Shown here one piece after another: positions 37,101 to 45,531 of a stretch of DNA of 64,000 bases. Position numbers and translations under genes: made by a program. The first letter of the stretch is position 1; every line of letters starts with the position of its first letter. Under the pieces are notes generated by a model that saw nothing but the letters and a program-made list of their open reading frames with translations, was not told the origin of the DNA and made no database searches. The stretch spans positions 186,001 through 250,000 of the forward strand of contig NZ_JAGHZZ010000006.1 of assembly GCF_017745095.1 (NCBI RefSeq), read 5' to 3'. Origin of the DNA: Sporocytophaga sp. (lineage in GTDB: Bacteria; Bacteroidota; Bacteroidia; Cytophagales; Cytophagaceae).

Positions 37101-39773
37101 AAGAGAACCTGGATTACTAGGTGCTGCAGGTTTGGCAGTTGTAGTTGCGTTAACGATTGTAGGATAAGCAGCTTCCCCATTTGGAGTAATAGATCTTACT
37201 TTATAGTAATATTTCGTCGATGCACTTAATCCGTTATCAGTAAATGTCAATGCATTCCCTGTATAAATAAGCGTATTGGTAGTACCTCCAGAGTTTGTTC
37301 TATATAATTCAAAATTTACATTTGGAGCAGAATTAGTCCATGTAACTTTAATCTTAGAAGAACTCACAGCTGCAGCTGATAATGAGGTTATAGCCGCCGG
37401 AGGTGTAGATGCAGTAGCACTTGTTCCTGTAAACAATACAGAACTTGGTATAATCATTTTGGTAACACCAGGACCAGAATAACTTACATCACATTGTTCG
37501 CCACCACCTATTTCAAAGAAATCTACTTTGATAGCATGTTTACCAACAGGTAAAGTTACAGTACCAGATTTTTCTTGTGGTGCATGAGCGCCATCATTAT
37601 TAACAATCAGATTATTGTTGATATAAAGTTTACTACCGTCATCAGAATTTGTATAAAAAGTATAAGTACCGGCAGTAGTTATATTAATATATCCTGTAAA
37701 TCTAAATCCGAAATAATCAGACTTTACTTTCGGAGTTAAAGAAAATGTAGTTACAGAACCTGTCTTCACTGGGGTAAGTGTGCTGAAATCAGGAAGCACA
37801 GTCCAGTTACCTTCATAATAAGAATAATCTAATCCATTAAGATTAGTAGAGAAGGAAACCTGATTACTTGGGTTTGACAACAACCCTGCATTGTCTATTG
37901 CTCTTACAGTAATTGCATAATAAGTATCTCTATTAAGGTTGGTTACTGTAAATGGAGATGCATTTGCCTCTGCAATTACTGTATTACCAGCGTAAATAAG
38001 ATATTTATTCAGGCCATAATTATCTGTACTTGCAGTCCAAGTTAAACTTACACTTGTACTTGTTTTAGCAGTGATAGTTAAATTAAGAGGAGTGGTCGGA
38101 ATAACATTATCCAGAGAAGTTTTTCCATATTTTTCTAAAGAATATGTCGAACCTCCATTATTATTTATTGCTCTTATTTTATAATAATATGTTTTATCCT
38201 GAATTAGCAGGTCATCTTCATAAGTTACAGTATTGGCAGGTACAACCTTTCTGAATATGTATGGCCCACCTGAAGTTGTTGCGTGGTAGATCTCAAATCC
38301 ATTTTCATTATCGGATTTATCTTCCCAAAAAAGTTTAATCTTTTTAGTAGAAGTTCCAACAGCTGTGAGATTAGCAGGTGCTATTGGTGTATTAGGTTGA
38401 TTACCTACTGTTACTAATACTGGTGCTGAAGCTTCGCTTTGGCATCCTCCAGGAGAGGTAACTTTTACAGTATAGGAACCTGCTGTAGAAGTTGTAATGT
38501 TTTGTGTCGTTGCTCCTGTTGACCATAAATAAGAATATCCTGCAGGAGCACCTAGTGAAACAGATGTTTTACCATCAAGAGATGGTAGAGCAATACTGCT
38601 AAACTGAGTTATAGTTACCGGAGCAGTAGGAGCCTTAAAAATAATATTTACTGGTTCTGACCAGTCTGTCCAAACACTTTCTCCACTATAGTAATATTTC
38701 TTCTGCTTAAATCTTACAGAATAAGCCCCAGGTTCAGCAGCTGAATATGTATTAGAATTAGCATTAGCAATAACAACTCCATCCTTTCTCCACTCATACG
38801 CTTCGTATCCAGGTGAAATACCTAACAATCTGCTGTCATTTATATTCTGGCAAATACCTAAATCTCCATTGTTCCAAACTTTAATTTTAAGCTTGCTTTG
38901 TGAAAACATCCAATTTAACCAAACCGGACTATTATATAAGGTTGTCCATGCATCGTGGCCAACGTTTGGAACATAAGTATAAATAGGATTACCAGCCACA
39001 TTTTTAACTACTGGCCAAATTTGTTTATTGGTTGATGCGTCATAAGTAAGAATAGGAGAAGCTCCATATTTTCTTAACGAGTCCATCATTTTAATCGAAT
39101 TCTCAGGACGAGGATTGGTATCAAGCTGTCCTTGAACTGTCCATATCGGATTATAAATGATATTATTAGCTAAATATAAATTTCCTGTAGCACTATGAGG
39201 TGATGTAGCTGCAAATAAACCAGGGTATCTGAATAACATTTCCCATACACCTTGTCCACCACCGGATAATCCGTGGATGTATACTCTATTTATATCTACA
39301 GGATAAGTTCTGAACAGATAATCTAAAAGTTCGACCAAAACTGCCATTGGTCTTTCGGGTGTCACAGAGTAATCACCACTACCATCAGAAGAAGACCAAC
39401 CTCCTCCGAACGTTTGTGGATGAACGTAAAAAGCCGGATACTTCCCTACGGAATCCAGCTCCATTTTTCCACCCCAACCAAGTTGACAAATATTTATTCC
39501 CCTTTGTGTACTGCAATCTGTACTCATCCCCTCGCCTTTCCCATGTAACATTATCACCATTGGATATCGCGTCACCTGATCTAATGGGTTATAAGTTAAA
39601 GGCTTCAATAACCTGTACGGCATTGTATAGTTTTCTACCGCAGCTGACCCTTTAAAGAAGAGAGAATCAAACGCTTTTGTATTCCAACTCCAGGAAATTC
39701 CGCTATACTGCGCCTTGGAATGGATAATACCTACCCCCCAGAAACAGAGGATGAAGAATAAAAATTTTTTCAT
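31119..39773 (-). CDS. 2884-residue secreted multi-domain esterase: CE1-like, PA14, SGNH, malectin and Ig domains, type A T9SS tail
   Basis: One of the largest exported proteins one meets in this group. The start at 39773 opens the signal peptide M-K-K-F-L-F-F-I-L-C; the 13 upstream residues in frame are extra. Approximate order: CE1-type esterase (residues 25-295; nucleophile in H-G-L-S-G-G-G, acid in Q-L-D-T-N, His in V-G-H-D-A-W); Ig/PKD-like; two FN3; PA14 (648-781); three FN3; jelly-roll plus SGNH hydrolase (1215-1430; I-C-G-A-S, G-G-N-N, D-G-I-H-P); FN3; one Ig; malectin (1691-1849); eight Ig repeats (1854-2617); malectin (2622-2782); type A sorting domain (2802-2884; S-L-S-P-N-P-A-S-D, P-G-M-Y-L-V). 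Two hydrolases with several carbohydrate-binding modules suggest removal of acyl groups from complex polysaccharide at the cell surface. Confidence 0.92.
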   Translation of the reverse strand: MKKFLFFILCFWGVGIIHSKAQYSGISWSWNTKAFDSLFFKGSAAVENYTMPYRLLKPLTYNPLDQVTRYPMVIMLHGKGEGMSTDCSTQRGINICQLGWGGKMELDSVGKYPAFYVHPQTFGGGWSSSDGSGDYSVTPERPMAVLVELLDYLFRTYPVDINRVYIHGLSGGGQGVWEMLFRYPGLFAATSPHSATGNLYLANNIIYNPIWTVQGQLDTNPRPENSIKMMDSLRKYGASPILTYDASTNKQIWPVVKNVAGNPIYTYVPNVGHDAWTTLYNSPVWLNWMFSQSKLKIKVWNNGDLGICQNINDSRLLGISPGYEAYEWRKDGVVIANANSNTYSAAEPGAYSVRFKQKKYYYSGESVWTDWSEPVNIIFKAPTAPVTITQFSSIALPSLDGKTSVSLGAPAGYSYLWSTGATTQNITTSTAGSYTVKVTSPGGCQSEASAPVLVTVGNQPNTPIAPANLTAVGTSTKKIKLFWEDKSDNENGFEIYHATTSGGPYIFRKVVPANTVTYEDDLLIQDKTYYYKIRAINNNGGSTYSLEKYGKTSLDNVIPTTPLNLTITAKTSTSVSLTWTASTDNYGLNKYLIYAGNTVIAEANASPFTVTNLNRDTYYAITVRAIDNAGLLSNPSNQVSFSTNLNGLDYSYYEGNWTVLPDFSTLTPVKTGSVTTFSLTPKVKSDYFGFRFTGYINITTAGTYTFYTNSDDGSKLYINNNLIVNNDGAHAPQEKSGTVTLPVGKHAIKVDFFEIGGGEQCDVSYSGPGVTKMIIPSSVLFTGTSATASTPPAAITSLSAAAVSSSKIKVTWTNSAPNVNFELYRTNSGGTTNTLIYTGNALTFTDNGLSASTKYYYKVRSITPNGEAAYPTIVNATTTAKPAAPSNPGSLVAQVLSYSQVKLTWTDSNNEDNFVIERAEYNSNNFTVIDNVPANTLTYTNTDLESNTSFYYRVRAQNDGGYSGYTSIVNAVTLVNIPQVPTNLAADVKSVLKINLSWKDNATNEDGFILEKSSDINSGYVQLAALPANTTTYTDGGVEGATYYYRWKAYNAHDGVSGYSAVLTVNVPQAPYAPNAGSWRIAAVEAADNGDDANFVTSLKNKQDYLTKLTVTPGGTRSVSVKLPVMTNDGMFVFNIENNIESVPVTAFTSDNSTNGVDGTWTAVASPYVSAFENDLQKFDIPQAYGGKWIRLSFTNNFTGNVLLKEFGLYQFSQTGRDNYFLICGASIEEAWGSHNEVKKEIEAAFPGQGYEPVIFNISVSGQNVGGLASTIDAILARHPHASYVFIHQGGNNVTPKRPLLYSDLYSSYTKTQFVAQFNKIAESIINAGKLPFFSRISYRDYKTDPKVNGGLNQEVGSLPFNILVDNIIKKYTPELYNFAEKKGRLDMYELTLNNQGILTPYDGIHPLVGQTDKFIKNFVNNTVKYIYKGVWNTPTPYTEFVPNLYAKATTAVEAAEYSYKGIDWYNARILTEQIGNSSVRVPLLQRLEAIDTNYVPPVPTIPNDLVASAISYNKINLTWSDAANNELGYELYRSSTPTGTYTKVLISERNVTSYSDSTLNQTTTYYYKLKGFNKGGSSVFSNVASATTLVKPFINTPPKFTAIVNPTVKEANTLVIAIQTNDIDPDQITLKGYGIPSFATFVDDLNGKGRIIVNPGLTDAGTYNISLSSNDGQGGKDSISFVLTVTNNVTETTVYKVHTGGPSISTPPFDWAADTKEVPSPYLDPATQNLTQTYTFNAVNRTDAPNSMYSMYRYVQNNVPMQYNFPVSNGYYKVKLYFWARVTGVGQRVMNIKLENTQMLTNFDVYAEGGNDPIMKTLYVNVTDGILDLDIVRVTGNSVISGVEIVKVEEPAPNHNPVIAPIADQVLNIFNSVSVAINTSDADGDIASLSVSGLPSFAYFINNEDGTGSILFNPSVDNVGNYVLVVSANDNKGGISTKAFTVNVSTSAPVNHNPVIADIAPQSVTIPNVLAFGVSATDEDSDPVTLSVTGLPSFATFTDNGNGTGNVVVTPGTSNAGDYTLTLTAADNNGGIATQNFTVTINPAPNQNPVISPLSPQTVTIPNALIVGLSATDADGDAITLSVSGLPSFATFTDNLNGTGSIVLNPAAGNDGSYEVTLTATDSRGGTATQAISIVVNAPVNHSPVIASVAPQTVTIPNSLTVGVSATDVDGDAVTFSVSGLPSFATFTDNSNGTGSIVLNPAVGNEGSYEVTLTATDSKGGTAAQIISIAINAAAVNNNPVIASVAPQTVTIPNSLTVGVSATDEDGDAVTFSVSGLPSFATFTDNSNGTGSIVVNPAVGKEGSYEVTLTATDSRGATASQVISIAVNAPVNHNPVIVSVAPQTVTIPNSLTVGVSATDEDGDAITFSVSGLPSFATFTDNSNGTGSIVLNPAVGNQGAYEVTLTATDSKGATASQVISITVNAPVNHNPVIEGVAPQTVTIPNSLTIGISATDLDGDALILSASNLPSFAVFTDNLNGTGNIVVNPTSNTEGLYNVTITANDSKGGVVSEVVTILVNAPVVPVNHNPVITPIADKTVVAPNTLVVNISSTDQDGDAITLSVTGLPSFATFTDNLNGSGSITLAPAAINAGTYSFTVKATDSKGGSATQQVSVTVTAPVVADQLLYRVNAGGAVISDPVLSWIADKNTAPCAYLDLVANNTNLVATVTYSGINNTDAPLALFGTYRYSTTLPLQYNFPVANGNYKVKLYFKANATSLNSRKASIALENVVVATNMDYYAEGSGDFPFQKTFVVHVSDGVLDLDLIRVSSNPLINGIEILSTSENPPVRFAQFASSSAISNSLNVSLSPNPASDILNVEFNEEIDQPVKISLIDEMGKVAIEIPAETYSMGSVRLDLSNLTPGMYLVNVTTEDGKNKVLKVIKR
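31920..34211 (-). repeat. Eight tandem Ig-like repeats, four of them near-identical in DNA
   Basis: Units of about 95-96 codons begin N-H-N-P-V-I and contain D-x-D-G-D-A and G-L-P-S-F-A-T-F. A shared segment starting gttgcaaatg recurs at 32641, 32926, 33214 and 33499, spaced 285, 288 and 285 bases. The outer units have diverged more. This pattern suggests recent duplication or gene conversion in the middle of the array. Confidence 0.9.
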
Positions 39774-40457
39774 AAAGTTTTGTAAACGTTTAGTGAAAAT
39801 TGATTTTTTCAAACTAAAATTTTAAAATGATTGAATCTAAAAATTTATAATATGTCCCGATAAGACAAAAGTAAGATCTATCATACCTTCAATATCTCCC
39901 CTTTTTAATACAAAAATTACATTATCTTAATTATTCGTCGAAAAAAAAGACAAATAGTACTAATCCTTGAAAAAAAATAATCCAACTTAGAAATTTTAAC
40001 TATTTACGTACTAAACATAAATCCTATCCTAATTTTTCCACCTTTTATTCAAAATATTAATTAAAACCAATTAATAATCAACAAATTAAAGTCAAAAGCA
40101 AAAGAAATGACAAATAAAAAAAATAGACTAATAAACTTATTTATTAGACAAAACAACAATTAACATAGATAAAATAAATTAAAATATAAGAGATGACCAT
40201 GATTTTATCGCCTAATTCTTACTCCGATTAAAAGTTATAAATCGTCGATAAATTATAAAACTAGTTTTTTTACAATCTGTGGAAATATTCCACACATTCA
40301 TTTTTTAAAAAAAATAACAAAAATATTACACTACTTAATCTATGTCGTCACATGAATAGCACAACAAGAATATTGCATTATATAAGGAATATGAAGTTTT
40401 GTCTTTGAAAAATTAAATTTTTTATATTGAAGATAAACGCCCGAAAAAAATGGGGTT
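39774..40457. other. Long AT-rich upstream region of the giant esterase gene
   Basis: About 680 bases with no gene. It holds two copies of TCGTCGA (39935-39941 and 40242-40248) and a -7-like box (39866-39873, listed separately). The downstream end of the polysaccharide operon lies on its right. The 90% A/T stretches near 40080-40190 look like an up-element or simply low-complexity spacer. Confidence 0.4.
39866..39873 (-). promoter_or_regulatory. Candidate -7 box for the giant esterase gene
   Basis: On the minus strand this reads TACTTTTG, a full match to TANNTTTG, 93 bases upstream of the start codon. A TTG lies about 16 bases further upstream, closer than the usual spacing, so support is partial. 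Confidence 0.3.
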
Positions 40458-41162
40458 CTACTTATGCTGCTCCAGCATTTCCTTATAACCTGGAATATTT
40501 TCAATTTTCATAGCCAGTAATTCTTCCAATGAGGATTTGGCGATTGCCAGCTGGGTTCTTTGAGTTAATAAGTCTTCTAATTTCGTATTATAGATAGCAT
40601 CAAATTCATTAAATTCATTTAAAGTGGCTTTTCCACCTTTATACTTTTCCTTAACTATTTTATTCATTAAGGCCGCATCTTCATAACTTGCTGTTCTCAA
40701 TTTTAGCAAATCGAGTGCGAGCACATAAGTATAATATCTTTTCAGAACTTCACTTCTTATTGATAGCCTCTGAGTATTAAGTCTTGTCTCCGCAATTGCA
40801 ACATCCCTTTTAGCCTGCTTGGATGTGTTAGGCAGCAATAATAAATCACCTATAGCTAAGCTAACCCCCAAACCAAAAATTGGTTTCTGACTTATGGTAC
40901 CATCTCCCAACACTTTGTTATTGAAATTATAAGTAAGTCTCAGATTACGGGTGAAGCGCATTTGTTCTGGATATACCTCTTTTCTGCTTTTTTCCAAAAG
41001 CAATCTGAATTCTTCATTTTCCGGATAATTTTTCCAGGCAATATCAACTAACTGCTCTTCAAATAATGAGTCCTGAGCAGAGAATTCCCTGTTATAATTA
41101 ATCGTTTGAGCAAACGAAAGATTTGAAAGCATCAACAAAACCAAGAAAAATATCCTCTTCAT
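40458..41162 (-). CDS. Short TolC-family outer-membrane protein
   Basis: A 234-residue protein with a signal peptide ending S-F-A-Q, roughly half the length of a classical TolC. It has one set of a beta-hairpin region (R-N-L-R-L-T-Y-N-F-N) and long amphipathic helices rich in Leu/Ala/Lys (residues 120-225), which matches one TolC repeat rather than two. It ends the minus-strand exopolysaccharide operon, 51 bases after the polymerase gene. No Wza-type export protein is present in the window, so it may form, or help form, the outer-membrane exit for the polymer. That role is inferred from position only. Confidence 0.75.
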   Translation of the reverse strand: MKRIFFLVLLMLSNLSFAQTINYNREFSAQDSLFEEQLVDIAWKNYPENEEFRLLLEKSRKEVYPEQMRFTRNLRLTYNFNNKVLGDGTISQKPIFGLGVSLAIGDLLLLPNTSKQAKRDVAIAETRLNTQRLSIRSEVLKRYYTYVLALDLLKLRTASYEDAALMNKIVKEKYKGGKATLNEFNEFDAIYNTKLEDLLTQRTQLAIAKSSLEELLAMKIENIPGYKEMLEQHK

Positions 41163-41213
41163 TATTCTATGATATCTTATAAAATTAAATAATTTTCACC
41201 TAAAAACTAAAAA

Positions 41214-42704
41214 TTATCCTACTTTTAATGCTTCATCAAGTTCTTTTAATTTCACTAATAGAGCAATTAGTACATAGAATATAACAATAGTAGGATAAAT
41301 TGTTATTGCCTGCTGAGGGAAGTTCGCGACGATAAGACTATATACAACCGTCAAAATCATTCCTAGATATGCTTTTATCTTTGGATCTTTAACACTATAA
41401 TAATTTTTAATTCCAACTTTTAGAATTGTAAAAAAAACACATAGATTTATAATTAAACCTATCCATCCCATTTCCACAGCAACTCTCATATATCCACTGT
41501 CTGGCTTAAAGTCTGATAAGGGCGAATTAGGTGAAAAACGTTGTCCCCAAACTCCTACACTACCCAATCCTCCCCCAAGAGGATGAGTTTGGATATAAGG
41601 TTGAATATTTTTTTGGTTAACTGCTCTTACATTATAAGACGGATCCTCTTCAAATTGAAAAGTTGATCGTATCCTAGTCAGACTGTTGGACCCTAATGGC
41701 CCTAAACTCTTTATAGGGCTAATAATTATTACAGTCCCAAGAAAAAATATTATTCCTGAAATAATTAATATATTTCTTCTGAATGTAAGCAAAGTAAAAA
41801 ACATAAAACCTACAGGTACCAATGCATAGGCTGTTCTTGTCCCGGAATAAATCATTGAATTAAGCATTGTACATCCTGCTATTGTCAATAAAATCTTCTT
41901 TAAGTCAGAAAAGGGACCAGCCAACAGGGCAAAGCAAGCTAACCCTGAAAATCCCATTACAATTCCAAAGGTTGTCGGATCATTGAGAAATGAAAATTTC
42001 CTGAAGCGCCCCCAATTATAATATAAATTATACCTCAGTTCATCTTCCATAATCCAATCCAACTCGAATTGCATTAAACCATGCACCTCCTGAAATATTC
42101 CGTAAGCTCCTGCTAAGAACGACAAGAACAGCCAGATCTTAATAAAAATGCTAACATGATCGATTGTTTTAAAGGAATATAATGCAATAAAGAATAATAC
42201 CATTATACCCGCCATACTTCTTATGGTATAAAACCAAGCCAGACGTGAGGCTGCGCCAGGATTGAGCACTTGAATCAGGTTATAGAAAATCCAAACCAAA
42301 ATCACGTAACTGATAGGATTTTTTGCAAAGCTCCAGTCGCGTTCTCTGGTTTGTTTTATAAAAAGTCCGAAAAACATTAAAAAAATCAACGCATCCATTG
42401 TTAAACCTAATGGAGCATTGACAAATCGAAGTACTGTTAATATGAAAAATGAGAGTATTAAAACTATAAAAACCCCGATTTCAAGTTGAAAAAGGCATGT
42501 AAATATCACTGGTACCCCCACTATCAGACACAGCATAACCGCACCTGCCACCAGACCACCTTTGCTCACAATAAAAGCAAAAGAAATGGCTAAAAATGCC
42601 AGCAATATATATCCTGGTACATTATTAAATTTTTCAATAATGGCTTTTCTTGTAAACCATTCTTTTGCTTCACCCAACTTTTCCTTTAATAATCCTTCCA
42701 TCAT
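41214..42704 (-). CDS. O-antigen ligase/polymerase-like (Wzy) membrane protein
   Basis: A 496-residue polytopic inner-membrane protein with about 11 hydrophobic helices and a long periplasmic loop at residues ~330-400. That loop contains T-H-P-L-G-G-G-L-G-S-V-G and P-D-S-G-Y-M, the signature of the Wzy_C/O-antigen ligase family. It should polymerise repeat units delivered by the Wzx flippase of the same operon. I start at the ATG at 42704; the apparent extra codon upstream is a TTG. The start overlaps the stop of the 38-residue gene by one base (TGATG), so it is coupled to it. Confidence 0.87.
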   Translation of the reverse strand: MMEGLLKEKLGEAKEWFTRKAIIEKFNNVPGYILLAFLAISFAFIVSKGGLVAGAVMLCLIVGVPVIFTCLFQLEIGVFIVLILSFFILTVLRFVNAPLGLTMDALIFLMFFGLFIKQTRERDWSFAKNPISYVILVWIFYNLIQVLNPGAASRLAWFYTIRSMAGIMVLFFIALYSFKTIDHVSIFIKIWLFLSFLAGAYGIFQEVHGLMQFELDWIMEDELRYNLYYNWGRFRKFSFLNDPTTFGIVMGFSGLACFALLAGPFSDLKKILLTIAGCTMLNSMIYSGTRTAYALVPVGFMFFTLLTFRRNILIISGIIFFLGTVIIISPIKSLGPLGSNSLTRIRSTFQFEEDPSYNVRAVNQKNIQPYIQTHPLGGGLGSVGVWGQRFSPNSPLSDFKPDSGYMRVAVEMGWIGLIINLCVFFTILKVGIKNYYSVKDPKIKAYLGMILTVVYSLIVANFPQQAITIYPTIVIFYVLIALLVKLKELDEALKVG

Positions 42705-42820
42705 CAAAAGAATAATATTTTAATAAAGAAAAATACACAGGTAACAAGGCAGAAAAGAATCATAAACTTCTCTAGAGCCTTATTAAAAGCTTCATTTTCT
42801 CTTTCCTCCTTTTTTTTCAT
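42704..42820 (-). CDS. Small single-pass membrane protein, 38 residues
   Basis: A short frame from an ATG at 42820 to a TGA whose last base is the first base of the polymerase ATG. The N-terminal half is charged (M-K-K-K-E-E-R-E-N-E) and the C-terminal half is one hydrophobic helix (I-L-F-C-L-V-T-C-V-F-F-F-I-K-I). It starts 19 bases after the upstream glycosyltransferase stop and has an AAGGAGGA-like stretch inside its own beginning. Tight spacing on both sides and translational coupling make it a likely real gene. It may steady or regulate the Wzy protein or the assembly complex; that is a guess from position. Confidence 0.6.
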   Translation of the reverse strand: MKKKEERENEAFNKALEKFMILFCLVTCVFFFIKILFF

Positions 42821-42839
42821 TGCAATTTCCTTTATCTGA

Positions 42840-44057
42840 TTATTTACTTTCTATATAAGGGTCTACGATTTCCCAAAAACTATTTACTCTTGCCGACCAT
42901 GTATTTTTCTCTGCAAATTGAATTCTGAACTTTCTATTTTCCTCATTGTCGCTTTTTATAGCTTCTTCAATTTTATTCAGAAATTCTTCATGCGTGTCTG
43001 CTAAATATGCCGCATCTCTGAAATCGTTGATATCATCAGAGAATCTAGATGAAACCACAGGTGTGCCTGTAGCCAAATATTCATTCACTTTAAGCGGATA
43101 AATACTTTTTGTCAGATCATTGCACACGAAAGGAATGATCGCACAATTAATGTTTTGAAGATAGCCCGGCAATTCCTCCAGTTTTTTTCCTCCGGTAATG
43201 ACAACATTAGGATATTTATCCAGACCAAAGTCCTTATAGGTTTCATATTTACTAGGCCCTACAAGCAATAGGATTTTATCCTTATGAAATTCTGCGATTT
43301 TTTTCAGTAGCAAGTAATCTACTCTCAGCTTATCAAGATTACCTACATAACCAATCACTTTTTTGTTATTCCCTTCCAATTCATTTGGCTGATCTAGCTT
43401 GCTGTATGCAGCAGTTTTGAATAATTCAACATCAGCTGCATTTGGAAGGTAATGAACATCTGAAGAGTATGCTTTCATGAGTTTTGTCAATTGCTGAGAA
43501 GTAGCAAGTGTAAGATCAGCAGAAGCGACTGCATTCTTTTCTAACCTTGGCCCATGCTTAGAAGTATAGCCACTCTGAGCAATATCATCTACAGTTTGAT
43601 AAATCTTTAGTAATGGCCTTATCTTTTCAGGAAGTTGTCTGACATAAAACGGGTTAAAGGAATTTATAAAGATATACTTCTTTACATCATAATCCTTTAT
43701 GATCCTCGATATGGTCATGGAAATCAGCTTGTCATTCGCGGATGACAAAGCATCATAAAAATACCCTGAAGGAAGAAAATTATTGGGTATTGTTAATGGA
43801 GGTGTAACTGCTGTAAAATTATCAGATAACCCCTTAACTTTTTTATATATGTTTTTACCAAAAATTAAAGCAGATTTTCTCGTTTGAATTTTGGGGCTTC
43901 TATTCTGTGTAATAAAGTCTTTAATAGTAAACGGATTGTCAATATAAAACACCCGATTGTTTTTCGAAAACTCTTTTGCTAAAGAATATGAAGTTGATGA
44001 ATAATTACCATCCCATCTTGGCAGGGCAAAAAAGATAATGTCTAAATCACGATTCAT
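42840..44057 (-). CDS. Glycosyltransferase, GT-B fold (GT4/TuaH-like)
   Basis: A 405-residue cytoplasmic GT-B enzyme. The N-terminal domain starts I-I-F-F-A-L-P-R-W-D-G-N-Y and has Y-I-D-N-P-F. The C-terminal domain has V-I-G-Y-V-G-N-L-D-K-L-R, L-L-V-G-P and Y-L-A-T-G-T-P-V-V-S-S, the nucleotide-sugar pocket common to GT4-like enzymes; the usual E-x7-E pair appears weak. It likely adds a sugar to the lipid-linked repeat. The gene begins three bases after the flippase and is followed by the 38-residue membrane protein. Confidence 0.85.
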   Translation of the reverse strand: MNRDLDIIFFALPRWDGNYSSTSYSLAKEFSKNNRVFYIDNPFTIKDFITQNRSPKIQTRKSALIFGKNIYKKVKGLSDNFTAVTPPLTIPNNFLPSGYFYDALSSANDKLISMTISRIIKDYDVKKYIFINSFNPFYVRQLPEKIRPLLKIYQTVDDIAQSGYTSKHGPRLEKNAVASADLTLATSQQLTKLMKAYSSDVHYLPNAADVELFKTAAYSKLDQPNELEGNNKKVIGYVGNLDKLRVDYLLLKKIAEFHKDKILLLVGPSKYETYKDFGLDKYPNVVITGGKKLEELPGYLQNINCAIIPFVCNDLTKSIYPLKVNEYLATGTPVVSSRFSDDINDFRDAAYLADTHEEFLNKIEEAIKSDNEENRKFRIQFAEKNTWSARVNSFWEIVDPYIESK

Positions 44058-44060
44058 AAA

Positions 44061-45422
44061 TCAGTTTTTTATATTAATCTGCAATCCCCCAAGCTTCATC
44101 TTTGTAACTGCGATGTTAAAAACATCTATATAAAAATTTCTGGCATACATGAATGTATTGATTGTCCTGATATCCAATAATCTTTTTAATATAATTTGAT
44201 TCAGGGTAAATACTATTGCATACGTGGTTAATGTTCCATACACAGCTCCTATCAATCCAAACCGGGAAATATACAAGTAATTAAACAGTGCGGTCAAACA
44301 TGCTCCGAAGATTACAAAATAGAAGTTAACTTTGGGCTTTCCTATAGAATCCAGCACAGTTCCAAACTGACGGGCATAAGGCACAAAAAAGCTATAAATG
44401 ATTGTCACTTGCAGGATCGGCACGGTATCCAGATAATTATCTCCAGCTATTACCTGAATAATAAACTTAGGAAAGACAAGAACAAATATCATCGCAGGAA
44501 GCATGATTGCTATGAGGATTCCAACTGATTTTTCATATAAATATTTTACAGCTGAAGGGCCCTCAGATTGCATTCTTTTAGCGCTTTGCGGAAATACAAT
44601 TGTTGCCACAGATAAAGTAGGAGCTTCAATAAGTGTAGAGATACGCAATGCAGCTGTATATGTTGCAACAGAGGCTGTAGATATCATAGATCCCAGCATT
44701 GCCTGATCTATATTTTTATTTACCATAGCACTCACATTTGTGCCAAAGGTATATTTACCGTAGTGAAAAATTTTATTAAACCATTCTTTACTTAACGAAG
44801 CAGAAAACTCAAGCCCTTTCCTCACTGCCAGATAACTTACCAGAGACCCGATCAGGGCAGCAACTGTTTGAACGTTTACAAGAGTAACCAAACTATATTC
44901 GAAATCTATGAGGTAGCTTATTAAAATGAAAAGGAAAATAGTTCCGTATCTCGCAATCGTTGCGATAAAAACGCCCTTAAAGTCTCCCCTTGCATGTTGT
45001 ATAAATTCAAATTGAGTTGAGGGAATCAAAGCAAAAGAAGTAAGCAAAGAATAATAGAGCATTACATCCAGGTTAGGTGCCTTCCATAACTCTGTAAGGT
45101 AGGATGCAATAGCTACAATAATAACTGAGGTAGCCAGCGTAAATACAACATTCATTACCAGTGAAGCAGTATTAATAAACGGATGTTCGGCTTCAGGTTC
45201 AGAGGCTAAAAACTTTACCTGAGAGTTTCTTATCAATCCTGCTCTCGCAGTTTCGATCAGATAAAATATTGTTGTAAACAGAGCATAAATACCAAACTCT
45301 GTTTTTGAATATGTCCTTACAAGAAAGTAGAACCCGCCAAAATTAAAAAATATGATGGCAAACTTTTGAAGGGTCGTATATATACCCGACTGAATCCAGT
45401 ATGAATTTTTAGAAAATTTCAT
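44061..45422 (-). CDS. Wzx-type polysaccharide flippase
   Basis: A 453-residue membrane protein of the MATE/MOP flippase superfamily with about 12 to 14 helices. The N-terminus reads S-G-I-Y-T-T-L-Q-K-F and later F-L-V-R-T-Y-S-K-T-E-F-G-I-Y-A-L, with the Y-x-x-x-E-F-G-x-Y/W pattern common in RfbX/PST proteins. It should flip undecaprenyl-linked repeats to the periplasm for polymerisation by the 41214-42704 protein. Upstream is the Wzc-like gene with a gap of 109 bases, and downstream a GT. Confidence 0.88.
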   Translation of the reverse strand: MKFSKNSYWIQSGIYTTLQKFAIIFFNFGGFYFLVRTYSKTEFGIYALFTTIFYLIETARAGLIRNSQVKFLASEPEAEHPFINTASLVMNVVFTLATSVIIVAIASYLTELWKAPNLDVMLYYSLLTSFALIPSTQFEFIQHARGDFKGVFIATIARYGTIFLFILISYLIDFEYSLVTLVNVQTVAALIGSLVSYLAVRKGLEFSASLSKEWFNKIFHYGKYTFGTNVSAMVNKNIDQAMLGSMISTASVATYTAALRISTLIEAPTLSVATIVFPQSAKRMQSEGPSAVKYLYEKSVGILIAIMLPAMIFVLVFPKFIIQVIAGDNYLDTVPILQVTIIYSFFVPYARQFGTVLDSIGKPKVNFYFVIFGACLTALFNYLYISRFGLIGAVYGTLTTYAIVFTLNQIILKRLLDIRTINTFMYARNFYIDVFNIAVTKMKLGGLQINIKN

Positions 45423-45531
45423 TATCTTCTGAATATTAAAAATACATTATATAATCTGAAACCTTATCCCCTATAAGCACTGGCCCTGTGCACAAAAATC
45501 TATATTATTAATTTATATAAACCTTTATTAA

